This document shows, piece by piece, positions 47,431 to 57,544 of a stretch of 64,000 nucleotides of DNA. Numbering within the stretch: the first letter of the stretch is position 1; each line of letters begins with the position of its first letter. The stretch is from Aphelenchoides besseyi (taxonomy: Eukaryota > Nematoda > Chromadorea > Rhabditida > Aphelenchoididae): contig JAMPIQ010000001.1 in the NCBI GenBank assembly GCA_024699855.1, positions 1,054,001 to 1,118,000 on the forward strand. Reading direction: 5' to 3'. The position numbers and the translations under genes are program-made. The notes under the pieces are model-generated. The model ran no database searches. It saw only the letters and a program-made list of their open reading frames with translations, and had not been told where the DNA came from.

Positions 47431-47459
47431 CGACCCGCAACCTTCATGAACCCTTCGTT
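47426..47459 (-). pseudogene. AP-2 exon remnant (relic E, PGR exon)
   Basis: On the minus strand AACGAAGGGTTCATGAAGG and the next 11 bases match copy C2 (GACGAAGTGTTCATGAAGG...) in 27 of 30 positions; in the AP-2 frame this encodes NEGFMKVAGR versus DEVFMKVPGR. It joins directly to the AP-2 tail text of repeat R3 at a CGA microhomology, so the relic is an AP-2 copy with everything between the PGR block and the tail deleted. Confidence 0.75.
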
Positions 47460-49910
47460 CGTTGAAACCGGCGACTCGAACGCCGGCATTTCGAAGTTTC
47501 TTTGCAAACGTGATCGTATCGTCCAACAATGGATCCAGATGGCACGACTAAACTCGAAAATTGTACGTTCAAAATCGTTCGCTTACAATGAAACGACAAG
47601 TCGGAAGTTCGCGGAGCAACTCGTCGGGAGTGTACATGGGCGAAATCAAACAGTCTCGTGGCAGATTCAATCCGAGCAGCTCGCTAAGCGAAGTTTCAAC
47701 TTTCTCTGCTTCCTAAAATCACCATCTTTACTACGTCGAATACTCGACTAAACCACCTTCTGTGCAGCACGAGTCAATTTCGGAGTACTGCAGGTGCGAG
47801 TTCGTGGACCGCAATTGCGTACTGAAGTCGTGCAGTTAAATAGTCGAGGTCCTGCATGCACTTCGGCGGCATTTTGACCGTTTTCTCTCTCGAAAACATC
47901 GTCATGAGCCGCAAGGTTGGTCATGCTGAAAGAAGCAGTCCGAAAGAACTTCTGGACGAAACATACGTTTTCGTTAGCGGATGGCTTTGCAGGTAGTCGA
48001 TCAATGTTTGATCGTAGTTGCACGTGGAGAGCGAAAGGTGCGATGGATCTCGATTAACGCAAACGGTCGCATTTTCGTTTTCTCCACGTTGCTCTTCAGA
48101 TTCTTTCGTATTGGTTTCGTCAATTGAGTTATTCAGACTCTTCGGTTCGCCTTCTCGCGTTGCTTCGTCTGTGGAACGGTTCTTTGTCGCAAGCAAGGTG
48201 TGGCCATTCAACGAACTGGATGGAACGCTCATATTCGACAAATTCATCAACGAAAGCATCAGCTGACTTTCAAACTAAAATAAACCAAATGGTACAAAAA
48301 GATGAAGGTAAAACAAACGTTGCAGTCCGCTGAATCGACCAAGTGTTTTGCTTTGACTTCGTCGACATATTCCAACAACGACTTGTGTCCTCGTTGACTG
48401 ATCAAACTGTTGCTTGTGATTTCCGATCTAGTTCCATTCGGACAGCAATCTGTGTACGCAGCAGCACAACGAATAACAATTCCCATGTGAAGAAGCGGGT
48501 CCGTGAAACTGAGCACCCGTGATGGCGAAGGAAGATACTATACATGGCAACTTCAAAAGATCATGAAGAAAGCAAAGTACTTGGAATCAAACCGTCCGGC
48601 ATTCTCGCGGCTTTCACTTAGCCAAACGAAGGGCAACCGAAACGATCCGATTACCACCGGCCGAATCTCCGACCATCGAAAGTTTTTTGCCGTCCCATCC
48701 AAACCTCTCAGGATTCTTCAGAATCCAGGCATAAGCGTAGAGCACTTCTTCGGTGGGACGTGGAAATGGGAATTGAGGAGCTAGCGAGTAATCCACCGAC
48801 ACAATCGGGCAGTCCAGATACTTTGCGCACAACCGTAAACATGTTTCGTGCGATTTTGACGATGTTGCTACATAACCTAAAAGAAGGAACTCGCGTTTTT
48901 ATATGTTTACCGCTTTTCCAACCTCCACCGTGACAATGAAGTAATAGATTGGAGGGAAGTGGCTTCGTTGATTTTGTGGACGACTAAACATCTCAACGAT
49001 CAGAAGCATTCAATCCACGTGACCTACCAATCCTTCACGACTTGTTGCCGACAGGATGCGCACTTCTATCGGAGCTGATGGTCCATGAGCACTCGGTTCA
49101 GGGATTTCAATTGGCCGCCCATCTCTTCCATCCAATCGGATCGGACCGTCCATCGGAATCAGAACGATTTTGTTGATCTCCATCGTTAGACAAAGCAGTT
49201 TCGGCGGCGGGATTTCGGATAGGTTCCAAAAGTCGCGGCAAAACTCCAGATCGGCTTCCCGAGTCACTTTGATGATTCGTCGAGCACGCTCTTCAGGATT
49301 CAGAAAGTAGCGGCCGGAATGGAGCAGCGAACTGAACGCCGCCGTTCCACTTTCCCACGACCACGAGTAGGTGGCCAAAATGATTCCAATCGCATTGAAG
49401 ATCGACGTGGCGCTCGGAGCAAACTAAAAGCCAAAAAGAAAAGCAATTTCAAAGACTTCGAACCTACGCACCTGAAAACCGAATGTACGACCATAGAAAC
49501 AAGAAGCATCCAAGCCCTCGATTCCCTTCAGCATCCCACGATACAACGAGTAGTCGCAGTCAAGCGACGGGAACAACGAGCTCTCGTCCAATGTTTCGGT
49601 CCAAAGCACGACCGAAATCCATTTCCCGGTGTGTGTTCGTCGTAATCGCATTTTCGTGCAGCCTCTTGCATTCTCACCATCAAGTCTGAAATCAGCGATC
49701 TTTCGAATGGACGATGTCAACAGTTGTTACGGTTGATCATTTCGCTGCAACATTCGGCGATTCGCTGATAGCACATGGATTTGGTTCGATTCGCGTGGAA
49801 GTAGACGTGATTCTCGTCGGCCAGCTAAACCCCGTGAAGTCATTTCGAACACGAGGAAATCAGATCACCAGTTTGAGCAAACGGAAAACTCCATCACGCT
49901 CCACGAGCAT
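47430..49910 (-). pseudogene. Hormone-sensitive-lipase-like gene, damaged and chimeric at its 3' end
   Basis: Exons matching LIPE are present in order: VFRLLKLLADENHVYF, RKCDYDEHTPGNGFRS, ASCFYGRTFGFQ, SGRYFLNPEERARRI with FCRDFWNLSE, the oxyanion motif HCHGGGW, VSVDYSLAPQFPFPRPTEE, the nucleophile elbow VGDSAGGN, SFTDPLLHMGIV, and SCHLDPLLDDTITFAKKLRN with the acid Asp. Three lesions stand out. About 60 residues are missing, with a frame change, between NGFRS and LFPSLDCDYS (near 49.57-49.63 kb). After ALRLAK the frame hits TGA while the expected RMPDGL text continues in another frame (near 48.6 kb). The LPHGF region with the catalytic His is replaced by AP-2 relic E, so reading ends VHEGCGSTPNRL... 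and stops at 47344. Either a pseudogene or a mis-assembled copy. Confidence 0.75.
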
Positions 49911-50110
49911 TCGCGGTTCAACTTTGCGCGAACGACCGTTGGAATGGCGTTGCGATGAGTTTCCGTGTGCATCGAGTCGGCTGGAACCCACAAACGTATG
50001 ATAAACCAGCGGATGCTCATGACGCCCCATTTCATTTCGTTTGAACGGCTCCGAATATCGAACTACAATCAGCAAGCATCTTCGTTTATTGGTATAAAAT
50101 CATAATAAAA
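49860..50110. repeat. Lipase 5' / AP-2 3' boundary repeat, shared with 26.03-26.40 kb
   Basis: The text from the lipase start exon through CTCCGAATATCGAACTACAATC and TTTATTGGTATAAAATCATAAT is shared with both edges of the gap at 26.2-26.3 kb. It joins the 5' end of the lipase-like gene to the 3' end of an AP-2 gene, so lipase and AP-2 were duplicated as a unit. Confidence 0.82.
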
Positions 50111-50212
50111 AAGTTCGAGTCGTCTGAAAACAATCACTAACGAGAATGAGATGAATAGTAACGTGGGTCCATTGAGCTTGCGGCGAACAACAATGCGACA
50201 TTCGGTGAAGGT

Positions 50213-50738
50213 TTAAGCGCCGGTCTCTTTCGGCCCGCTCATAAGACGAAAGAACGCTTTCAAAGCGGGAATTCCCAAGTTGCGCGTGGCCTGCAAATCG
50301 TGAATGAACGTTCAACTGAAGTCCGATTACCTTGTTGAAATCCCGAAATTTATCTAGCAAAATTTTCGGCAGCTCGCTGTTCATGTGTTCCTTGTCGTTG
50401 TTGGATTGCAACGAACGTTCCACCTTGTCGACGACTTGGAACATTTCTTGCTTGAATTGTTTGGACAACATGTCTAAAGCTGCAAACAGTTCATCGGGAT
50501 CAGATCGACATTCGCATATTCTGTCGATCAATTGTGAATACATGGGAAGACTGCGTTGATAGGAGCGATGCAATTCGCTTCGGAATTCATTGAGCGGAAG
50601 TATTTCAACACTAAACAATTTGTAAACGTCGACCAATACCATGGCTTGCACTAAACATGAAATTTCATTACGAATTAGAATGTCGAACTAACTTTCAGAA
50701 AGACCTGCGAAGCCGGTGCCTCGGACGTTGCTGTTCAT
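50213..50738 (-). CDS. Mini AP-2 (copy C1): dimerisation half only
   Basis: The start exon MNSNVR is the same as in copies A and B, but after six residues it jumps to GTGFAGLSE, whose DNA matches the end of the AP-2 exon just before the helix-span-helix (TTCACAGCTCTTTGTGAAG in copy A). The usual intron (GTTAGTTCG...GTTTAG) follows, then the dimerisation exon MQAMVLVDVYKLFSVEILPL, and the last exon ATRNLGIPALKAFFRLMSG, ending TAA. All junctions stay in frame: about 155 residues with no stop. The PPxY activation exons and the basic DNA-contact region are gone. If expressed, it could pair with AP-2 partners without contacting DNA, a natural inhibitor; this is inference. It keeps the R1 upstream region shared with copy B. 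Confidence 0.72.
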
Positions 50739-50915
50739 TTTGGTGGCGTTTGGAATGAAACAGATGGACTGCAAGTAAAAAGTTCACGATATAACACGTA
50801 AGTCGGAGTTTTCGCGCCAACACGATTTTGGCACTACAAACGTAAACGTCTCTGAGCCAACTCCAGAGAATAATCACCGACTGAACGACTTGTTCTGAGT
50901 GGCTTTGTTCCTTCA
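50708..50915. repeat. Segmental repeat R1, second copy
   Basis: Near-identical counterpart of 27945-28126: start of the AP-2 leader and upstream flank, same orientation. Confidence 0.88.
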
Positions 50916-50960
50916 ATATCCAAATCAAAGGGCGTGGATGAGTGAGCGATCGTGGGAGGA

Positions 50961-51215
50961 GCGCCGACAACAAGGTCATTGGCCCAGACTCCTACTTTCG
51001 AAAGAACAAAGGATGGTGATTGCGCGAATCAGCGAGCCGTTTGAATTTTGCCCTTAGGAAGTGTGATGCGACAATCGGTGACGCCTCGTGAACGGCGCGC
51101 AAAAACAACAGTTTTCGCTAATTACTCGCAGCTAACGCCGTCGGTATTCGGTGGTTTCAAGGTACGTATTTTTGCTTGGCAGTCGAAAACAACGATTGCC
51201 GCAAGACATTGGTGG
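50961..51215. repeat. Segmental repeat R2, second copy
   Basis: Counterpart of 28912-29200, same orientation, with point changes. Ends near GATTGCCGCAAGACATTGG. Confidence 0.82.
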
Positions 51216-51249
51216 AGTTTTGGGGAAGAGAGCCGAGACGAACCTTCGG

Positions 51250-51375
51250 ACGATTAAGCGCTGATATGTCGACGTAAACCACCGTCGATGAAAGCACGAG
51301 CATGAACAAGAGACAACACGGTATCGAGTACATCAGCCAAAGAAATCGACGCATAATTGAACTTCGACGATCGCT
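51250..51375 (-). pseudogene. Chitin synthase exon relic
   Basis: The minus strand reads SDRRSSIMRRFLWLMYSIPC then CLLFMLVLSSTVVYV. This matches SLMDRRSPITRRFCWLMYSV and the next membrane segment of the full chitin synthase (about 46.31-46.42 kb). Only this exon-sized piece is present, between repeats R2 and R3. It is diverged, so it is not a recent copy of the neighbour; it may come from a lost second CHS gene. Confidence 0.75.
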
Positions 51376-51632
51376 TTTCATCACCGACAATCGCAACCCA
51401 AGAATTCGATTCTGTTGCTCCAAAACGCCTAAGAGACTCAGTTCTTCTATTCGATTAACGAAGCGGTTGAAGTTGTGAATTTGATTTCTTCTACAAATCG
51501 CTGTGGTTTCGTTCGAAAAGTTTATTCATAGACAAAAAAACGAAGAGCATGGTTGTTAACAAGATCAGTAGCTTTCATCAGGATCGTCGTGTTCGGCCGA
51601 AGAAGTTGAAGGCGGTTCGCGATCGCTCAGTT
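51370..51632. repeat. Segmental repeat R3, third copy (3' end of AP-2 copy C2)
   Basis: Here R3 is in its native context: the downstream flank and last coding exon of the intact copy C2. Confidence 0.85.
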
Positions 51633-53129
51633 CCGCCGCGTAAACTGCGTGCATTGCTTTGACTCCAAAATTGTGGGTAACCTGGAAATAGAAGATTGGC
51701 CATCATATTGAGCGTAACCAACCAAATTTAAGGCGTAAAGTTGATGTTGTAGATCCGGTGGTAATGGCTTCCGATTCACGAAATTCGCTGGATCCCCGTA
51801 ACCCATCTCGAGCAATGATCGATCGCGTTCGAGCAACTCGACGACACTACCAAACATAAACTCTTTAAGGTCATCGTATGCGTCCCCTAACCGATCCTCA
51901 ATTCTGTATTGTGTGACGTTGTCTATCAACTGGAGAAATTGAGTGTGTAGCGGAGATGATTTGTCCACAACAGACTTTTTCACTTCTTTGGTGAATGTTT
52001 TCGTAGCCAAATGATCGCTGAGTGCGCCTTGGAAGTCTTCAGCCAACTTCATGGCCTCCTGCTCACATAAACCCGTGAACGCACCTTGTTTCAACGTAAC
52101 TCGACGATTTTTTGAAATCTCAATGCCTTTCTCTTCAAGCTCGTCGTTCAACTGCTTGTTGCTTCCTTTGTTCTTGGCTCTAAAAAAGAATACCTGAAAT
52201 GTTAATCGAGTTACTTACTTTCGCAAAAATGCACCAAGAAGTGAAATGTTCAGATTTTCTGGTGCTCCAGTCCGTCGCTTGACTTCGGACACGGTGATAT
52301 CGAGTTTGCTGTTGTTGTTTAGCAGAGCCAATCGACCCGGAACCTTCATGAACACTTCGTCCCTTGCAGTGTTTGATGAAGCTAAATTGAAAGATGAAAT
52401 TTTCACATTTTACTGTGATCATTCTGAAGTTTGTTTGATCACGTGTCTTTGAGGTTCATATCAAAACAACAAGTTAGAAGCCCCAAGGAAAATGATCGAT
52501 TACTCGAATTCTCAAAAAAGTGGTCATTTGTTGAGTTGCTTTGTAGTTTAAACTGAACATTCATTACTTACTGTTGAGTGTCGACGATGATGAAGAATCC
52601 GTGTAAATGCCGCTTTCGAACGTGTTGTTTTGAGCTAAAAACGAAGTTGGTTGCATTGGGACTGATGACATTGGGTAGTTAGAGGTAGGTAGTGAGTTGT
52701 TTGCGAGATGTTGAGTTGACAGTTGCGGCTGATATGGAGGGTATGTGTGGTTGTGCCATTGATTAGGGTATGTATAATTCTAAAATGAAAATGTACATAA
52801 GTTCATGTTTCTGATACCTCAAAAAATCCCGGTGGGATGGTTGGCATGAGCGGAACCGAAGGTTGACAATCTACAAAAGTGGTCATTAGCTAGAACGATA
52901 TTCAAACATTACAGCCAAGATTTTGAGGTGTAGATTGAGCGTTCGGTTGAAATGCATTGTACATGTGTGGATTGCACATGTTGAATGCCCCATTCGCGGT
53001 CGGGACCTTTCTCTTCGGCGTTACATCCTCATCATCAATTGACGAATCGTGAGCCCGCTTTCGATTATCAGAAGGCGAGTAGTACGAATTTCTCGAATCG
53101 TTACTGTGGTGCTCTTCGTTCGCGTACAT
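51565..53129 (-). CDS. AP-2 type transcription factor, copy C2 (divergent full-length paralog)
   Basis: Starts MYANEEHHSNDSRNSYYSPS and includes a basic stretch (DNRKRAHDSS, TPKRKVP). The PPxY exon is HTYPPYQPQLS. The AP-2 core reads VFMKVPGRLALLNNNSKLDI and VSEVKRRTGAPENLNISLLG, then AFLRKAKNKGSNKQLNDELE. The dimerisation exon has LCEQEAMKLAEDFQ, and the last exon after an intron is VTHNFGVKAMHAVYAAEL, ending in PPSTSSAEHDDPDESY and TGA. It differs from A/B in the start exon, in most of the dimerisation region and in the tail, so it is an older paralog. LLGAFLRKAK is closer to vertebrate AP-2 (LLGGVLRRAK) than the A/B text. Fragments D and E derive from this type. Confidence 0.88.
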
Positions 53130-54128
53130 TTTTACTACCTAATGCAAGCAAGTAAACAGCTAACGGTTACGATTGGCTGCCGAGCAACTGACCTAAAAAA
53201 AATTTTGCTGACGGTAATGGCATTCGATGGGATAGTTCTTGGCGCAGATACGTGAGTTTATTTTCCAGCGAAAACGTTGCGAAAATAAAGAACGCAGTGG
53301 ACACGAGGTAGAGAACGACAGAAAACAAGAAGAATCATTAGTGATGGATACGTTAACATAGATTTTTTTCGACTCGATTAACGGCTATGTAAACGAGTCG
53401 GTAAACACGGCGAAAAGTTAGAGTTACAAGAGTCATCTTTTCATTACTATGAAATTTCCGTTTAAGTGCAAAACATTCAATGGTTCAGAGCTCCTAAAAC
53501 CGATGGCTGGCTTGGAAAAACACCGCTAAACCGAATGTATTTCTGCCCGATTTTAGCAAAGATAGTAAGAATGGGCAGAGCCAACGCCATCGACACAACT
53601 CAATCAACTTGAAATTCTTGTGGATTGCGCACTGTCGCGGTAGAATGTAAATAACTAATACTCGGGGTAATATTGCGCCATGTTATTCATGCTTTGACGC
53701 TGTGATTTCAATTTTCCTCCAGGGCCGCCATGTCCTGTAGTAAATTATGAAAAGAATTGCTGAGCTTATTTACTGCTTGTTTCTTCGTCCTTCTCTTACT
53801 TCAAATCCGAAAGGACGCTCTGAACGATGGGGTTTCGGCCTTGGATTGGCGGGTCATTGATTGTAGATCACTATAACCCGTTGAATGTATGATTGTTTTC
53901 TGTGCTTGCGAACGAACGTGTTTTATCGACATTGCTCAGTTTGCATCTCGCTTGGAAGTGCTGGTTGATGTTGTAGCATGACGATGGAAGTTGTGTTCAA
54001 TGTTTTATTATTGTAGCTCTTGTTGACTTAACAATAAACCGAATTAATTGAGTCTGAAATGGACGCAATAGGACGAAATAACAGAACATACAATCACTAC
54101 AGAAATAGACGGGAATGAAAACAAGAGG
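53130..54128. other. Intergenic, no recognisable gene
   Basis: About 1 kb upstream of AP-2 copy C2. Short open frames only. The promoter of C2 should be here and differs from the R1 promoter of copies A, B and C1. Confidence 0.45.
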
Positions 54129-54565
54129 TTATTGTTGTTGATTATTGGTGAGAGTACGACGAGATTTTTGGGAGGACTGACTGTTCGTCTGTGGCCGTTC
54201 GCTTCGGTTGGCGATTGACGAGATTCGGTGGTGGTTTGCGCATTCCAAGAGCTGGCCGAGTGATGCAAACTCGCGGTACTGAAACAATCGTTTTAGTTGG
54301 AGGCCGTTCATTTGTAACTTACTAATTGAAGTGGATGTGGTGGGTACGTTTTCGGTTTTGTCGTGAATGCTCGAATGACTCCTCGACTCATTAACATCGA
54401 ATTCGATCTCAATCGTCGGTTTGGGATGCGATTGAACTTCTTTCTGCGCTCGATCGATTGAGAAATGGAGATGCTGATGTGCAATGATAATGAAATTTCG
54501 TCCAAAACGATACTGCGTTCTCGTGATACGTGGCTGCGATGTTCACTGGGTGAACGTTCGGACAT
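54129..54565 (-). CDS. Hypothetical Ser/Arg-rich protein
   Basis: ATG at 54563-54565 opens MSERSPSEHRSHVSRERSIV. The exon ends at a GTAAGT donor after PPHPLQL, and the next exon continues in phase 0 as YREFASLGQLLECANHHRIS to TAA at 54129, with an Asn/Gln-rich end. The total is about 130 residues. An acceptor (TTCTTTCAG) lies about 35 nt before the ATG. No domain recognised. Other frames are also open, so the model is weak. Confidence 0.35.
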
Positions 54566-54674
54566 CGATGAATCATTGCGCACAAATCAGATGCTACTGA
54601 AAGAAGAAGTGAAACAACTGGAAGTTCTCCCTTACGTTCAACCGGTGGATTGACCAGTAAAAGCACGAGGTTTT

Positions 54675-54808
54675 TTTCGTTATAGAGTTTGGATTTTTTG
54701 ACATAACGAAAAAGATTCTATAGAGATCAGATTCTTTTTCACATAAACTGGATTATTTTTCATAGAACAAAGAATCGTATAGAGACCGGATTCCTTGTCA
54801 TAGACCAT
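54675..54808. repeat. Degenerate tandem repeat, unit about 45 nt
   Basis: Three imperfect units share TATAGAG(A)..GGATT(N)5TT..CATA: GTTATAGAGTTTGGATTTTT, TCTATAGAGATCAGATTC and GTATAGAGACCGGATTCC, with CATAAC/CATAAA/CATAGA in between. Locally repetitive, AT-rich, non-coding. Confidence 0.55.
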
Positions 54809-55309
54809 TTATATTAACTCAAAAGAACAGAAAGAGGTTCTAATCTGTAAAAAATTAACCAACGTCGTAAAGAAAACAAAACACTTGAGGACTGAGACAA
54901 TTAAAGATTGTGAGAACTACTGTAGACTCGTAAGTTGGGATGACTGCGAGTTAGTTGTTTGTTGCGTTGAACGTTATAGTCTTGATAGTTGCTGAATCTA
55001 AAACTGTAACCTTTGTTATTCGATTCCTGATGTTGCGACTATCGGAGAACAAAAGAAAACGACCAACAGAGTAAGAGCGATTTTTGATCGAAAGAAATGT
55101 ATTCAAGAAGTTTCACTGTTGATTTTTTTGCATATTTGTCTCATTTTTTATGCAAAGGTTTTCAACTCACTCATCCGATTTAGTCGACAAATTTGCATTC
55201 AAATTCCCATAAAAAGAGTGCTCATTTCAAAAAGAATGTCCGCGCTTATCAACCGTTCAGCAAACAAACTTAACTCCATTTTATTAGTGGGAACTTGGCC
55301 AAAAGCTAC

Positions 55310-55381
55310 TGGAGATATGGGGAATTGAACCCCAGCCCTCTCGCATGCTAAGCGAGCGCTCTACCACTGAGCTATATCCCC
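55310..55381 (-). tRNA. tRNA-Ala (AGC)
   Basis: The minus strand folds as a full cloverleaf. The acceptor stem GGGGATA pairs with TATCTCC (one G-U). The D-arm contains AGCTCAGTGGTAGAGC (box A). The anticodon stem is CTCGC/GCGAG with loop TTAGCAT and anticodon AGC. The T-arm holds GGTTCAATTCC (box B), and the discriminator base is A. No intron. It lies in a gene-poor stretch. Confidence 0.96.
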
Positions 55382-57544
55382 GCACACTGCCACCTTCTCG
55401 TTTTCAACTGTTTCCCAAAATCGTCGTTCAAAACTTCAGTCTTTAAATGCTTTTTCTTGGCTGATAATGATAAGCTAACAAGAGAAGTGCACGAATATAA
55501 CCCTGGATGTGTTAACAATCTTCGGGTCATAGGACACAGTTTGAAAAGGTAGTAGAGGATTGTGCTCTCTGTTTTATCCGAATGGCACGCCACAGCACGC
55601 TAGAAAGCTTTAAAGTGTTCTCTTGATCGATTCCTTAATGATCCTTGTCTCACAAATGAAACAAATAAGAACAAAAGTAAAATACTTTCCGTCCAGCTAA
55701 CTATTCAACTCAAAATTATTGTCACCCGCCATAGCTTCGAGATTAATGGTGCAAAGTCTCATTAATCGATTTAGTGGATTTCTTTAAAAAATGAATCTTA
55801 TGAAAACCATGTGAATTTTTGGGTACGCAATGTATAGATCGATTTTTAACAGTTTCTATTGGTATTGTAGTATGGGTCTTTGTATAGGTTGAATCTGGTA
55901 TATAAATAGAAAAATAATCGTATGCATACTTTGTTGCTATTAGGGAATGAGTGCACTCTTGGCTACTCAGCAAGTTTTCCATCGACTCATACATCGACAA
56001 ACTCGCCGCTTCGCGGGAGTCCAATGATACTACTTTTACCGGGCGGAAACTACTCAGTAAAAAGTTAGTAGGGTAAGTCAAAAATACGATACCTGTATAA
56101 TATGGGCATCAAAAAAGCACATTTCGATGAGATAAACATTGCGGTGATACTCTAGAACACTCCTGGCGTAGATTACGCCGATGGGTGGCGATTTGGGGTA
56201 GGTAGGTAGCTGGCGTTAACTTTCAGGACGAGTGAATGCGCCTTGCGAGCGAGCGATATTTTGATAGTGGAAAGTCGCGCGCAGTCATATCTTGCCACCA
56301 TGCATTTTAAATGTGCTAAAAATACTATCATCCAATTGGTTCTGTCAAGAGGAGTCCTTTGATGCCCCTATTATGCAGGTATTCGGACGTTTTGAAGTTT
56401 TCAACTTAATTCCGAAATCACGTTCCAACTCCGCTTGCAACTCGAAAAGCGATTTCTTGTTGTGATGGAACAGCCGTCCGCAGCTTGCAAAATGCCGCAG
56501 TTTCGGAGATTCAATTGGTGTTTACAAACTTCCATCGCTGTCGAAACGAACAGATTCACCGTTTGCTTTACTCACAAAAACTAATCGATTCTTCACTAAT
56601 TCTTGCTTATAGTCCTTTATCGTCGAGAAATTCTTCCCGTTGGATGTAAAAGTACGTTTGTGCAATAGCGAAAAAGTTGGTAACCAATAAGCGACTTAAA
56701 CTCCGTCCACTTTCCATTGACCTTTGTCTTGAACTTTCCGCTCCGTATCGCACTTCGTCAGTGTAATTCTTCTACGATCATAGTTGATTATTTTGTGATG
56801 ACAAAACAATTCAGAGAAAACATCAAACGTCTCGGAGCATTAAGTGCATTTGTAGAGCATCTTTGTCGCTTTATTCTTGATGTTGTGGAGAAATCTCACG
56901 TGATCAACAAACTTCGCTCGTTGCAATCTCAAAAAATTTGTAAAAATTCAACAGATCCAATTCTGAAAATGACGGCAAAACAATAATCGAAGTTTCACTT
57001 ACCGCGTTTGGTCGAATGTAAACACCGGACTTGAGACATTTGGCATGGATTGAGAAATACGGTTTGTGAATCATTGATGCATGAGTAACAAAGTACACTG
57101 TGACGGGTATAGATGAGGCATTTTTCCGCTCACAACAACATACTTCGGGAACTTTCCTGCCGTAAAGAATGAATTGATTTGATGCAGAAATCTTCCGCTA
57201 GCTTCCGCAAATGATCCTGGATCTGGTAAAACAAAATTGACGGGTGATAAGAAATGTCTGAAAGTTATTTGGAGAGTGTTAAGTGAGTTTGGTACCGAAG
57301 CAGCAAATCGTCGGTTTGTGAGTGAGGATGAAAGAACGTATTTTGTGAGTGAGAACGTTTTAATCGTTTGGTAAATAAACGACATCAATCCTCTCTGTAA
57401 TTTGTAAGGAACACCTCCGAAGGCTGGGCGACCGTTGATTTACTCGTCAAATGAAATGCAAATTACAAACTTGGAAATACTTCTTCGGCTTTCTTAGTTG
57501 TCGGTCACTGATTTTGCTTGTTCGGGGTCGTTTCTATTCTTTTG
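55382..57544. other. Gene-poor stretch with weak coding traces
   Basis: AT-rich. On the minus strand, open frames at 57071-57388, 56904-57098 and near 56.4-56.7 kb could be exon pieces of an unrecognised or decayed gene (for example DPGSFAEASGRFLHQINSFF). They did not join into one frame. Nothing else recognised. Confidence 0.35.

Noticed and set aside
47790..47910. Alternative frame in the lipase linker (KMPPKCMQDLDYLTARLQYA) that resembled the missing N-terminal lipase block
   Set aside because: The splice donor and acceptor on both sides fit a different frame that continues into the conserved lipase exon, so the resemblance is probably chance.
54675..54808. Local repeat considered as a transposon terminus or small RNA hairpin
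   Set aside because: Only degenerate direct repeats are visible; no terminal inverted repeats, target-site duplication or stable long hairpin could be traced by eye.
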